From Sphingobium scionense (GTDB lineage Bacteria; Pseudomonadota; Alphaproteobacteria; Sphingomonadales; Sphingomonadaceae): 36,570 bases of DNA. This document shows, piece after piece, positions 6,910-15,917 of the stretch (position 1 is the stretch's first letter; each line of letters starts with the position of its first letter). Made by a program: the position numbers and the translations under genes. Location: the NCBI RefSeq assembly GCF_014197035.1, contig NZ_JACIEU010000036.1, positions 1 through 36,570 of the forward strand, in the 5' to 3' direction. The notes below the pieces were generated by a model. That model was not told where the DNA came from, did not search any database, and was given only the letters and a program-made list of their open reading frames with translations.

Positions 6910-7770
6910 TCATTTGATGCCTTCTCCGGCAAGCTGGCTAAGTTTGGCTTGAAAGAAGCGCTCGCTCCACAGGCTAAGGGACTTAGCTTCGGCCGGACGG
7001 AGGAAGCGAGCGACATCGCTCGCAGCCGCGCTCCAGTCAATGGAACTGATCTTCTCGTTCAAAGTATCGACCAGCCATCCGCCGTCGGACTTTACGTCGA
7101 GCTTGCCTTGCCACGGTCCGGCCTGCTGCAGCGCGGCGGCAAGCAGCGGCAGGTTCAGGGGAACACGATTTGCAACATACCAGGAAAAGTCGAACCAGTC
7201 GCGGCCCTTGAGATAGGGGCGGCAGAGCAGAGCATGAACCTTGAGCGCGAAATTGGACGGCAGATCCTGGTGCCGCACCTCGTAATCGGCGGGGAAGTCG
7301 AGGAAGGTCGTGGCTTCACCCGAACCAGCCGGAGGATTGGTGTCGATCTCAAGCTTGATCCTGATCGCCCTGGCGCGGTTCGATCCTGCAAAACGCAGGT
7401 TGAGCTGGCTGGCAATCGAGTCATCCTTCAGGACTGCCTCGCGCACCGCTCTGTCCATCTTTTCCTTCGGCTGCGCTTCGAGCTTGAGACCGAACTGAGC
7501 GAAGATTTCGACCAGCGCAGTGAGATAAGGGGACCATCGGAACGCGGCATCGGGCGCGCGCAGCAGAAAATCGAGATCCTCCGAGAAACGGGGAAGTCCA
7601 TGCAGGATGCGCAGGCTTGTGCCGCCCTGGAAAAGCGCGACATCGAAAAAGTCGGCGCGCCAGAGAGCATAGAGCGCGATCTCCTGGATTATCTCTTTGG
7701 TCGCATTCTCCTCTTCAACGGCGTTGGCGGCGCCATAGTCACGGAGCTTCTTCTGCAGCATCTCGATCAT
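6910..7770 (-). CDS. abiEii: AbiEii-type nucleotidyltransferase toxin
   Basis: A 286-residue nucleotidyltransferase of the AbiEii family, the toxin of the AbiE type IV toxin-antitoxin system. The hallmark motifs are present: GGTSL at residues 49-53 (FQGGTSLRILHGLPRF), SEDLDF at 63-68 carrying the catalytic Asp pair, and a later ALKVHALLCRPYLKGRDWFDFSWYV block with the conserved Lys and KGRD-FD. AbiEii enzymes are GTP-binding nucleotidyltransferases that stop growth, giving abortive infection against phage; family members modify tRNA 3' ends. The start overlaps the abiEi stop (ATGA), so the pair is co-translated. No defect is visible. An ordinary AbiE system by sequence. Confidence 0.9.
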   Translation of the reverse strand: MIEMLQKKLRDYGAANAVEEENATKEIIQEIALYALWRADFFDVALFQGGTSLRILHGLPRFSEDLDFLLRAPDAAFRWSPYLTALVEIFAQFGLKLEAQPKEKMDRAVREAVLKDDSIASQLNLRFAGSNRARAIRIKLEIDTNPPAGSGEATTFLDFPADYEVRHQDLPSNFALKVHALLCRPYLKGRDWFDFSWYVANRVPLNLPLLAAALQQAGPWQGKLDVKSDGGWLVDTLNEKISSIDWSAAASDVARFLRPAEAKSLSLWSERFFQAKLSQLAGEGIK

Positions 7771-8447
7771 TGCGATGCTTCGGACGATGGAGAACGGTCG
7801 GCACTGACGTCAAGCTCCAGCGATCGAAGAAAATCGTTGACCGCCTTGTGCTTGTAGACGCCCCGGAGCGTCGCGAATTCCCTGGCTTTGATCGAGAGGA
7901 TATGGTCCTCATCGATACGCAAGCCAGCCGTCAGCAAGCCGAGGTCCGTCCAACTGCTCTTGCGCAGCGCGACGAGATCGAGGAGCGCGCGCAAGGGCGT
8001 GGCGACAAATGCGGTAAGGGCGCCCAATTTCAGCCGTTCGACGCCGACCAGAAACTGATATTTCTGGATGGCGAGCGGATGATAGGAAAAGCGCCCCATG
8101 ACCGGCGTCTCAAATTCGAGCGTCTTGCGGCCGGGCGTCACGTTTGCGGTGACATAGACCGCCTCGGGAATCCAGCCATGATAGGAGAGGGCGGTCTCGA
8201 ACGAGACATAGCTGCCTGGAAGGAGAGCCTGCGCCACCGCGAAGGGATGAGGTGTATCGGCGCGGGAGGATCGGGCGAGTAGGTAGGCGCCGCGCTTTAA
8301 CCGAACGAGTGTACCGTCTTTCAGGGCGCGGTTTACGAGCGCATACCGTCGCGCATCACTGCCGCCGATCGCTTCGGCCAGCTGCCGCTCATCAAAGATG
8401 CGGCCGGCGAGCTTTCCATCGGACAGGTTTGAAGCAAGTGCGCTCAT
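7767..8447 (-). CDS. abiEi: AbiEi-type antitoxin and autorepressor
   Basis: A 226-residue AbiEi family antitoxin. The first 65 residues form a winged helix-turn-helix (DERQLAEAIGGSDARRYALVNRALKDGTLVRLKRGAYLL). The remainder is the AbiEi C-terminal domain (SYVSFETALSYHGWIPEAVYV, RKTLEFETPVMGRFSYHPL, TPLRALLDLVAL). AbiEi counteracts AbiEii without stable binding and represses its own operon by binding inverted repeats. Here an 11-bp inverted repeat brackets the promoter and includes the start codon, in agreement with that model. The -10 box is so close to the ATG at 8447 that the mRNA should be leaderless. Confidence 0.9.
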   Translation of the reverse strand: MSALASNLSDGKLAGRIFDERQLAEAIGGSDARRYALVNRALKDGTLVRLKRGAYLLARSSRADTPHPFAVAQALLPGSYVSFETALSYHGWIPEAVYVTANVTPGRKTLEFETPVMGRFSYHPLAIQKYQFLVGVERLKLGALTAFVATPLRALLDLVALRKSSWTDLGLLTAGLRIDEDHILSIKAREFATLRGVYKHKAVNDFLRSLELDVSADRSPSSEASQ

Positions 8448-8493
8448 AAAATTCTAGATACTTCCGAATGGTGAAAGTTTCAAGAATTTTATG
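8445..8493 (-). promoter_or_regulatory. abiE promoter with flanking 11-bp inverted repeat
   Basis: On the minus strand, TTGAAA (8483-8478) and TATCTA (8460-8455) are separated by exactly 17 bases, a good sigma-70 promoter. A perfect inverted repeat, CATAAAATTCT at 8445-8455 and AGAATTTTATG at 8483-8493, frames it. The inner repeat contains the abiEi start codon and touches the -10 box; the outer one touches the -35 box. This is the expected layout for AbiEi autorepression. Confidence 0.75.
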
Positions 8494-8809
8494 AAGGTGC
8501 CTTCCTCGACTAGGTGCGCGCCGCTGCCCTGCCCGAAGCACAGTCGAACCAAAAAGATAGGCGACCATCGAAGGGCGCGCCATTTCTAGGATGCGGATCT
8601 GCCCCAGGTTACGGTTAAAGTCTCAACCGATGGCTAAAGTCCCTGCCTTCGTTGCCATGCGCAGAGTCAAATATTCTCTGCAAAATGGTGGTCGGCACTA
8701 ACGGGATAGGCAGACAACTAATCCGTAGCTCGCATGTGAACCTTGTTGATGGCGTGGCTGCCTCGATATGCCCGATAAGCGCGTATTGGCGCCGCGCCGG
8801 TTCGGCCAT
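8494..8809. other. Gene-free stretch between the AbiE and RES loci
   Basis: About 315 bases with only short, unconvincing open frames on both strands. It separates the abiE promoter from the 3' end of the RES toxin gene. I see no repeat, RNA gene or strong terminator in it. Confidence 0.5.
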
Positions 8810-9370
8810 TCAGGGTTCAACAAATCTTTTTCCGAAATGATGGGCGAGGGCGGTCGCCTGGGCCGCTGCAGTTGCAACCGCTTTGGTTGTCGTTTCGGCA
8901 ATCGCGTTCGCGGCGCGATCAAATAGCGCTACGCACCGATGGTTGTCGAGCCGAGAGGTATAAAGGATGCCATCGGCGACGGTCGTTGCATGAATTTCGG
9001 CGCTGACCTTCCAGCATCGTAGATAATCGATACCATGGAGATCGGTGAAGGAGAGGCTATGTGCGGAGACACTGGCATCGATCAAAGAATAGAGCCTCAG
9101 CGCTCTGGTGGTCTCCAATTCACTGCGCACTCGGGTTTCGATGCCTGACGACAGGATGTATGGGGTCTCGGGAGTTCGAACGAGCGTCTCACCGAACGCC
9201 GTTTCAAGCGTCCGTGCTGCGTAGAGCACCTTGTAGCTGCCATCGGGCGAATCGAAGCGGGACTGCGGTGCATGGCCAGCAGGACCGAAGAAGATCGGAC
9301 TGTGCTCGGCGCGATGTATGCGATGAAAGCGCACGCCCGCATCGATACGTCTCAATCGGATGGACGCCAT
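8810..9370 (-). CDS. RES-domain toxin (NAD-degrading type)
   Basis: A 186-residue RES-domain protein. The N-terminal half has the family pattern: GVRFHRIHR, then RFDSPDGSYKVLYAARTLETAFGETLVR, carrying the conserved Arg, Tyr and Glu positions. The C-terminal part has LRLYSLIDASVSAHSL and GILYTSRLDNHRCVALFDRA, like other RES proteins. RES toxins are ADP-ribosyl-transferase-like enzymes that degrade NAD+ and arrest growth. The gene follows its antitoxin by six bases on the same strand, the usual Xre-RES order. Full length. The family call is good; NADase activity is taken from the family. Confidence 0.82.
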   Translation of the reverse strand: MASIRLRRIDAGVRFHRIHRAEHSPIFFGPAGHAPQSRFDSPDGSYKVLYAARTLETAFGETLVRTPETPYILSSGIETRVRSELETTRALRLYSLIDASVSAHSLSFTDLHGIDYLRCWKVSAEIHATTVADGILYTSRLDNHRCVALFDRAANAIAETTTKAVATAAAQATALAHHFGKRFVEP

Positions 9371-9376
9371 TTGCGA

Positions 9377-10012
9377 TCAGGCGGTCCAGCCCGCCGCCAA
9401 ACCCGTAAGCTGCTTTAGAATTCTCTGCTCCGGCCGTCTCGCGAGCGTTTGGAAGATCGTCTCAGGGGGCGATCCGAACCCATCGAGCGGCGTCGTGAGC
9501 ATCATCAACTGCTCCCAGGGGTTCATGTCGTCAAAGGCTTCCAGCACCGCCTTGAGGCCATGCAACGTCTCGCCATTTGCGAACTGCGCGGCGGGATAGC
9601 GGATCTCCGTTCCGTAGGGGACGCCCAGAATCTGGCGACGCTGGCGCTGCTTGTCGATCGCGCCCTGAGAGACCCCGAGCATCTCGGCGACATGAGCGCG
9701 GTCGAACATGCCGCCAGCCCGCTCAGCCATTTCCTCGCGAAATTGTGCTGTCCGTTCGCGTGCTGCCCTGATCGCTTCGAGGTCGGCGGGCGCTTCGGGA
9801 GCGATGTCGCGTGGCGCGATGACCAGCGCGTGCCGCAGATCCTCAGAGCCGACGATATCAGCGAGCGTATCGTCGCTGGCAGACTCTACCGCCTTGGCAA
9901 TCGCCAGCGTCAGCTTTTCCAGCGCCTTGTGCCGCAACGTGTCGCTTGCGGCAAAGGCTCCGCGCGGCGAGGCGCGCCTGCTGGATTTCGCAACTCGGGC
10001 GGTGCCGGCCAT
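9377..10012 (-). CDS. Xre/ParS-like antitoxin partner of the RES toxin
   Basis: A 211-residue protein directly upstream of the RES toxin. Started at the ATG at 10012 with the site AAAGGA. The N-terminal half is Ala/Arg-rich and helical. Residues about 115-150 hold a helix-turn-helix-like segment (FDRAHVAEMLGVSQGAIDKQRQRRQI), and the C-terminus (FANGETLHGLKAVLEAFDDMNPWEQLMMLTTPLDGFGSPPETIF) resembles the toxin-binding domain of Xre/MbcA/ParS antitoxins, with the closing L-rich helix. It should neutralise the RES enzyme and repress the operon. Longer than the common 130-150 residue antitoxins because of the extra N-terminal region. Role is inferred from position and fold pattern. Confidence 0.72.
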   Translation of the reverse strand: MAGTARVAKSSRRASPRGAFAASDTLRHKALEKLTLAIAKAVESASDDTLADIVGSEDLRHALVIAPRDIAPEAPADLEAIRAARERTAQFREEMAERAGGMFDRAHVAEMLGVSQGAIDKQRQRRQILGVPYGTEIRYPAAQFANGETLHGLKAVLEAFDDMNPWEQLMMLTTPLDGFGSPPETIFQTLARRPEQRILKQLTGLAAGWTA

Positions 10013-10031
10013 GACTGTCCTTTCTGTCTGC

Positions 10032-10059
10032 AATATATCAATTGCGACAAAAACGACAA
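10032..10059 (-). promoter_or_regulatory. Promoter of the Xre-RES operon
   Basis: Minus strand: TTGTCG (10059-10054) and TATATT (10037-10032), 16 bases apart, about 20 bases before the antitoxin start. TTGTCG recurs at 10050-10045 between the boxes, and an imperfect palindrome CAATTGATATATTG spans the -10 box. These repeats are candidate antitoxin-binding sites. Confidence 0.5.
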
Positions 10060-10128
10060 GGGCGGATTGTCGATTGAGCGTGACGGTCGATGGCTTTGAT
10101 GGTAAGGCGAATCTGGAAGGAATTCGCG

Positions 10129-10605
10129 ATGGAATGCGCCATCGAAGAACGGAACAATGTGAGCGTGCCGGATGTGCCCAAGCTTTCCGCGTGGTTCTGG
10201 TCGCCTTGGTATGCCAAGCTCTGGTGGGCAGCCATTCCAGTGTGGTGGATAGGCATGGCCGCATCGACGCGCGTCGACGCCTTGGAGGCATTTTATCGCG
10301 GAGGGTTCGCGGGCTACCTTAATGTCCTGTTCTTCCCGATGACTGCGCTCATGGCGCTGGGCGTTGGCTACTTTCGTCAGCGCCTCGATAACTTCGTCGG
10401 GCAAGGCGATGGTGTGCCGCTGTCTGATGAAGACGCGGAGGCTTTTTTTGCACAGCACAGCAGAGATGAGCTTGCGCGGAGTATGGAAAGATGGCGCGCA
10501 CAGTCCAATCCAATGGATCCCCGCTCTGGTCCGCTATGGATCGGCAACCCGATGAACCCCAACAATCCGGGCTACATCAATCCTCATACCGGAAAGCACC
10601 GTTAG
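10129..10605 (+). CDS. Two-helix inner-membrane protein of unknown function, convergent with traG
   Basis: A 158-residue protein when started at the ATG at 10129, preceded by GGAAGGAA; upstream in-frame ATGs at 10090 and 10099 lack such a site. Two membrane helices are predicted by eye: LWWAAIPVWWIGMAAS (about 28-45) and YLNVLFFPMTALMALGVGYF (about 62-82). The soluble C-terminal tail is acidic, then rich in Pro, Asn and Gly. I do not recognise the family. It is the first gene past traG and its stop codon overlaps the traG stop in the opposite direction. Entry-exclusion genes often sit beside traG in F- and SXT-type systems, so that role is worth considering, but nothing in the sequence proves it. 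Confidence 0.65.
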   Translation: MECAIEERNNVSVPDVPKLSAWFWSPWYAKLWWAAIPVWWIGMAASTRVDALEAFYRGGFAGYLNVLFFPMTALMALGVGYFRQRLDNFVGQGDGVPLSDEDAEAFFAQHSRDELARSMERWRAQSNPMDPRSGPLWIGNPMNPNNPGYINPHTGKHR

Positions 10606-13600
10606 CGCTTTTTGAAGTTACTGTCTCCGTCGCCGGGACTACCGGCAATATCCGTCGAGAAGCTTCCTTTCGAGAGAACAGAGTTTTGCTCCAGCGATGT
10701 GAGCGGACCGGTGATATCAAAGGTGGCACGCCCGTTGTCAGCATCCTGAAGGTAGCGATTGCGCATGCCTTCGCTCCCCAAGATACGGTTCGATAGTTCA
10801 CTGGAGAAGGTTGCCGCAGGATCGCTGGAGCGCGCTGCCGCACGCTCGGCGGCAGCGATCGATTCCCGGACATCATAATTGACAATATCCATTGTCGACT
10901 GAGCATTTTCTGTCGCGCTCCCCATATCCTGGCTGTTGAAGCCGACACCGGCTGAGGCTTGGCCGGATGCTGTCTGCGCTTTCCGTGGGGCCTGAGATCG
11001 GGAATTTTGCCGCCTTCCAACGCTTGGAGTACGCCCGCCTAGTTCCTTGCCCTCAGATACTTCGACCGAGCGTCCCGCTTGAAGGTTAATAGTCGTTCCC
11101 ATCGTGACTTGGTCCTGCGCAGATCGGGCCAGCGTTCTCTGCCATCCGGTCTGAGCCATGATCGCCTGTACGTCACGCTGGAGGGTATCGGCGACTTGCG
11201 GCTTGAGACGCCACTCGCCTTTCCGGTCCATCTCGAATTCACCGCGCAGCCAGTTGGAGAGCATGGCCTGACCTTCGGCGCCGCCGCCCATGAAATGCTC
11301 GATCGTGTCCGGCCCAGCCTGTTTGCCAGCCTCGAACCGTGTGCTGGTGTCGCTGCGCGCTGAACGGCTGAAGTCCGTACCGCTCGAGACGAGCAAGTCA
11401 TTGTGCGCGAAACTGAAGCGCGCATGTCCGCCATTGGCAATCGCGCCGAGCTGGCTTTCGTTGATGAGGCCGGCCTTCCACATTGCCGCCGCCGTCTCGG
11501 GCGTGAGGTTGAGGCTGAGATCACCATTCTGGTCCATCGCGATCTGTCGTTTCGTGAGATTGATGCCGTTTTCGGCGAGCAACCCTTGCATGCGAGTCAG
11601 GCGCTCCCGGTCGACGATCGACGTCAAACGCTCGTTCCGCGCGCGATCGGCAATGCCGGCCGCGCCGCCTTCGGTCATGTCGACCTGATTGCCGGCGGTC
11701 CGGCGCAGCGCCTGGATGAAGCTGTCGAGACGCGCCGCCTCGCGCGTTGAGACGCCTGCAGCCGCGGCGCCCTCGGCATAGCCGAAATTCTCCGACTGCC
11801 GCCGCTGCTCGCCAATTCGCGTAGCCGAGCGTGTCCCGTCAGGCCCAACCTCCCGCTGCGCATCCAGCCTGCCAGAGCGCTCGGCGAAGTCATAGCCCGC
11901 CGCTTCCCGCGTGCGGCCATAAACGCTCGTGCCTTCGCGAGCCGCCTCTGCGCTCGCGCCATCGGCGGTCCCCACTTGTACGGCGGCGTTGTAGCGCTCG
12001 AGCGCTGCCATGACCTGTGCTTCGTTGCGCCGGGTCGCTCTGGAGAGCTGGGTAATGGCCGAACTCCTCGCTTCGCCGGAAAGCGCATTGATGAATCCCA
12101 CCCTTCGAGATGTCTCGTCCACGGAAAGGCCGAGCATGGAAGCCGCCTCGCGATGGCCCTGGTTGTTGCCGCTACGCCAGCCCTGCTCGGTCGCGACATT
12201 GGCGCGTTCGACGCCGACGACATTCTCGCCCGCATAGTCGCGCCGACCTTCCATCGCACCGACCTGGACCTGCGCTGAGGTGAGGTCGTTCCGCAACATC
12301 TGCTCCTGGTCGAACGTATTGGCGATCAGCTTGGCGAACGTCGGATCGGCCTGCGCCTCGCCGATCACGCCAGAGGCCTTGAGCTCGGCATCGCTTGCCG
12401 AATAGCCGGCCCGCTCGAAATGACGGGTCGCGCCCTGCATCATCATGCCATAGGCCCTCTGGTCGCCGAATGCGCGCCATTGCACGAGGTTCTGGCTGAA
12501 GGCGGCGAATGCCCTCTCGCCAGCCTCGCCCTGGCCGAAATAGCCATTGCCCAGGCTTCTCAGAGCATCCTTCTCGGCGAACTGGTGGATCGCGGTAGTT
12601 GCGGCGTTGGCCTGAACCGCGCGCGAGACCGCAGGATCGGCCAGATCCCGGCCAGCCAGGGCAGGCGCAAGGTTCCCCAATTGACGTGCGCCTTCGATGC
12701 CGCCCAGCGCCATCGCGGTCCCGCCGGCAGTGCCGGGCCGTTCTCCCAGAACGTGGCCAGCCTCGCCAAACGCACGATTGGAACCGAAAGTCGATCGTTC
12801 GCCGAAATCGCCGAAGCTCGATGCCGCTGCTACCCGTGAACGTGTTCCCATCGCGGAAGCTTGCGCTTCCAGCGCCGAAGCTTGTCCTTCGGCCGTGCCC
12901 ATCGGCGCGGCGGCGGCGGCGCCCTGGCTTGCCACTCCGAGGGAGCCCGATGTGAAGGCGGTAAAGACGTTGCCGCTGAACCGGAAGATCGTGAAGACGA
13001 AGGCACCGGCGAGGCCTGCAGCGGCGGTTCGGAAGCTGCCGAAGATCGCCAGCGCCTTCATGGCGGCTGAGGGCGCGAGCAGCCAGGCATTGGCGGCGAG
13101 CGCATTCGAGCGCAGCTCCGCAAGCGTCGCCGTCGCACGGCCCAAAGTGAGCTGGAAGATGCCGGCGTCGATCACGCCCCAGAGTGCCACGAACACGAAC
13201 ATGCCCAGCGCGAAGCTCGCGACCCGCAGGTTGATGGGCGTGAGGATGAACAGGAGCGCGATCGGGATCATGAACAGCATGATACCGAATACCGTCGCGC
13301 GGATCGTCGGCATCCACTCATTCGCCACGGACATGGTCGCGAGGCCGTTCGACATGACCGCACGGTTGGCCATAACCCTTGCAGCGCTGGCCGGGGAGTC
13401 TTCGAACAATACGTCGCCAACGGTATTGCCGAGAAGAATGTGGGTCATGAAGGCCTGGGCCGACAGAGGATGACCGAGCATCATCTGCCCCATCTCACCC
13501 AGCTGCTGACGGCATCGAACCAGCTGCTGGGCGTTGTCGGTATTGTAGCCGGTTCGGGCGCAGATCTGCCTGGTGTAGCCGTCAAACAGGACGGGGTCGG

Positions 13601-14366
13601 ACAGTCGATCCGAGATATGTGTCCACGCGTCGGTGCAGCTGACTGTCGTGCCACCCTTGTCGGCCTCGGTGTAAATGGTCGAGAAGGTGGCGGGCCCCGC
13701 CATCGCCGCAAATGCCGTCGGTAGATCGGCGGACGTGCGGAAGAGCTGATCATCGTCCACCCCATAGGCAGCCGATACACGCGCCACCGGATAGCATTGC
13801 CGCACATAATCCTTGATCGTTGCGTCCAGGAAGATGTCGGTCATCGGCCCTCGCGGCGAGACGGCGTTCAGGAACAGATCGAAGCTGTGCCCGCCTGCGC
13901 CGAACTCGATCTTCGCATTGGGATCGAGCGTGGCATCGTCGATCGTCTCGACGATCGCGCGCTCGATCATGTTCGTTGCGCCCGCAACCAAGACCAGCAG
14001 GTTCGGGACGCCACCAACCGGCTGATAGGCATTGCGGACCCGATCATAGACATGGACCGTGCCGGTCGTGGCGATGAGGCCGACGAACAGACCGACGCCG
14101 ATCAGAATCTGGAAGCCAAAGGCGACCAGACCCATTCCTGTCCCGCGCACACTGGCGATGATCGCTCCCAGGCCGATGCCGACGGTCGCGACGATCATCA
14201 CGAGGGTTTCGTATCGCGGATCGCCAAAGATCATCGATACGAGCCTGAACGCATCAACCGTCTCGGCGAAGCCGTCATAGGTGTGAAAACTCGTATCGAC
14301 CGCGAGCGCCGGCGAGGTGAGGAAAAGGGCGGGGAGGGCGGCAAGAAGCCTGGTGAGCCTGCGCAT
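10602..14366 (-). CDS. traG: TraG, mating-pair stabilisation and assembly protein
   Basis: A 1254-residue protein, start ATG at 14366, the last gene of the transfer operon. A cleavable-looking N-terminus (RLTRLLAALPALFLTSPALA) is followed by membrane helices at about 55-105 (VATVGIGLGAIIASV and LVAFGFQILIGVGLFVGLIA), 355-410 and 440-475. The remaining 700 residues are soluble, Ala/Gln/Arg-rich and largely helical, ending in a polar tail. This matches F-type TraG: the N-terminal membrane part works in pilus assembly, the periplasmic C-terminal part in mating-pair stabilisation and exclusion recognition. It follows traH by 13 bases. Length is somewhat above F TraG (about 940). No frame break seen. 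Confidence 0.85.
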   Translation of the reverse strand: MRRLTRLLAALPALFLTSPALAVDTSFHTYDGFAETVDAFRLVSMIFGDPRYETLVMIVATVGIGLGAIIASVRGTGMGLVAFGFQILIGVGLFVGLIATTGTVHVYDRVRNAYQPVGGVPNLLVLVAGATNMIERAIVETIDDATLDPNAKIEFGAGGHSFDLFLNAVSPRGPMTDIFLDATIKDYVRQCYPVARVSAAYGVDDDQLFRTSADLPTAFAAMAGPATFSTIYTEADKGGTTVSCTDAWTHISDRLSDPVLFDGYTRQICARTGYNTDNAQQLVRCRQQLGEMGQMMLGHPLSAQAFMTHILLGNTVGDVLFEDSPASAARVMANRAVMSNGLATMSVANEWMPTIRATVFGIMLFMIPIALLFILTPINLRVASFALGMFVFVALWGVIDAGIFQLTLGRATATLAELRSNALAANAWLLAPSAAMKALAIFGSFRTAAAGLAGAFVFTIFRFSGNVFTAFTSGSLGVASQGAAAAAPMGTAEGQASALEAQASAMGTRSRVAAASSFGDFGERSTFGSNRAFGEAGHVLGERPGTAGGTAMALGGIEGARQLGNLAPALAGRDLADPAVSRAVQANAATTAIHQFAEKDALRSLGNGYFGQGEAGERAFAAFSQNLVQWRAFGDQRAYGMMMQGATRHFERAGYSASDAELKASGVIGEAQADPTFAKLIANTFDQEQMLRNDLTSAQVQVGAMEGRRDYAGENVVGVERANVATEQGWRSGNNQGHREAASMLGLSVDETSRRVGFINALSGEARSSAITQLSRATRRNEAQVMAALERYNAAVQVGTADGASAEAAREGTSVYGRTREAAGYDFAERSGRLDAQREVGPDGTRSATRIGEQRRQSENFGYAEGAAAAGVSTREAARLDSFIQALRRTAGNQVDMTEGGAAGIADRARNERLTSIVDRERLTRMQGLLAENGINLTKRQIAMDQNGDLSLNLTPETAAAMWKAGLINESQLGAIANGGHARFSFAHNDLLVSSGTDFSRSARSDTSTRFEAGKQAGPDTIEHFMGGGAEGQAMLSNWLRGEFEMDRKGEWRLKPQVADTLQRDVQAIMAQTGWQRTLARSAQDQVTMGTTINLQAGRSVEVSEGKELGGRTPSVGRRQNSRSQAPRKAQTASGQASAGVGFNSQDMGSATENAQSTMDIVNYDVRESIAAAERAAARSSDPAATFSSELSNRILGSEGMRNRYLQDADNGRATFDITGPLTSLEQNSVLSKGSFSTDIAGSPGDGDSNFKKR

Positions 14367-14379
14367 CTCGGAAAGGATC

Positions 14380-15798
14380 CTACTGGTTGCGGGCGGCAGC
14401 GCCCGCCGCGTCGCGAGCGTCGCGATCGCGGTCACGCAGCAGCCCCGCATAATTGGCAGAGAGATTGGCCTGGTTCAGCGCCGCCATGTAGCTCTGACGC
14501 ATCTGCGCGCGCTGCCGCAGCACTTCGTCCCTGAGGTCGCGCAACTGCTCGATACCCTTGGACAGGATCCGCGTTTGGCAGACATTGGCATTGTTGACGT
14601 CAGCCGATCCTGCGACCGTCGTCCCACGCTCGGCGTTGGTCACCGTGAAGTCGATGGTGCGGGTCAAATCATTGAGCATCTGATAGGCGAGGGTGAGCGC
14701 CACCAGTTCGTCCGTATCTGCGATCACCGAGTCGACCACGCCCTGGCGAACGCCCCACTCGAGCATCCGATAGACCGGCAGGGTGCGGACGTTCGCGACA
14801 AACTGACGCTCTTCCGCCGACAGCGCTGTGCGCGTGCGGATCTTGGTGGCGATCGACTGCATTCGCTCCCGCGCAAGAACAAGGGCGCCCCGGCCGCTAC
14901 CGTCCTGCGCGCAATCGGCACCGGTCGGCGGCAAGTTGAGGGAACGGCGCTGGACGCGTCCGGTCAGAAAATCCTGCGGGCTTTCCGTATCCTGCCCCGC
15001 GCATTGCGGAATGGCCGTGAACAGGGGCACGCGGTCGCCGTCGTCCCAACGCATATACACGTCTCCGACGCGGGCTCGCATCACGCTTGCCCAGTCGCTC
15101 GCTCCGACCCGCGATGCAGCATGCGCGAGGAGCGAACCGGTCCGGAAAATATCCGTCACCTCCGCCGGGCAATTTGCGAGCGCGTCCCTGAGGTCCTCGG
15201 TCGGATTATTATTGTTAGCCTCGATCTTCTCGCGGCTCTGCTGATAGCTCTTGGCGAACCCCTGCTTCACCGAGCGATAACCAGTCATCTCCTCGATGAT
15301 GCCGGACATGTTGTCGTCGCCCTTGGCAATCTGTACCATCCGGTTGGCGAGCCGGCAGTCGTTGACCTGGATCGAGTTGAGGAAGTTGGTCGCCGCTTCC
15401 ATCTTCGAGATGATGTTCCCCATTTTTTCATCCAGCGTTTCAAGAAGATACTGGAACGCCACTGCCGGCGCGGCCTGGAGGATGCTCTCGAGCTTCTGGA
15501 CGAGATAGTCGGGATCGAGGAACGACATGCCGCCAAGGAACATGTCGATCCCGCCACAGCCGGCGCGCACTTTGGGCAGGCTGACCGACATGAGATAGTC
15601 GTTATGGACGTCCACTCGGCCCGACATGCCGCCCGCCGTCACATAGCCCCGGGTCTGATCCTCGAAGCTGCCGGGAGAGGTATAGGTCACATTGTCGAAC
15701 CAACTCTCCGCCCAGCTTTGGGCATGGGCTGGTTGGGCAAGGCCGATGGCGATAATGCTGAGGATTAAAAGCGACAGAGCTTTGAGCAGGGCGTTCAT
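14380..15798 (-). CDS. traH: TraH, pilus assembly protein
   Basis: A 472-residue secreted protein matching F-type TraH. Started at the ATG at 15798, behind CGGAGAG, so that the signal peptide ALSLLILSIIAIGLAQPAHAQ is at the N-terminus; the frame also opens at 15921 but that extension has no sense as coding. Family landmarks: GGMSGRVDVHNDYLMSVSLP and AGCGGIDMFLGGMSFLDPDYLVQKLESIL near the N-terminus, LETLDEKMGNIISKME, and a helical C-terminus. TraH acts in the periplasm or outer membrane with TraF and TraU in pilus assembly. About 120 bases separate it from the upstream thioredoxin-like gene, more than elsewhere in this operon. Confidence 0.9.
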   Translation of the reverse strand: MNALLKALSLLILSIIAIGLAQPAHAQSWAESWFDNVTYTSPGSFEDQTRGYVTAGGMSGRVDVHNDYLMSVSLPKVRAGCGGIDMFLGGMSFLDPDYLVQKLESILQAAPAVAFQYLLETLDEKMGNIISKMEAATNFLNSIQVNDCRLANRMVQIAKGDDNMSGIIEEMTGYRSVKQGFAKSYQQSREKIEANNNNPTEDLRDALANCPAEVTDIFRTGSLLAHAASRVGASDWASVMRARVGDVYMRWDDGDRVPLFTAIPQCAGQDTESPQDFLTGRVQRRSLNLPPTGADCAQDGSGRGALVLARERMQSIATKIRTRTALSAEERQFVANVRTLPVYRMLEWGVRQGVVDSVIADTDELVALTLAYQMLNDLTRTIDFTVTNAERGTTVAGSADVNNANVCQTRILSKGIEQLRDLRDEVLRQRAQMRQSYMAALNQANLSANYAGLLRDRDRDARDAAGAAARNQ

Positions 15799-15917
15799 GC
15801 CTGACTCTCCGAAGTGCGATTGGACGGATGATCCCGACGAGCCATCTCGGATCGTGAAGTAACCCTGCAAATCTGGATCATTGATCCAAAATTGCTGGGT
15901 GAGCGTCCGATGGATCC

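Noticed and set aside
13797..15768. Long plus-strand open frames opposite traG and traH
   Set aside because: They mirror the codon structure of high-GC genes on the other strand and match no protein pattern.
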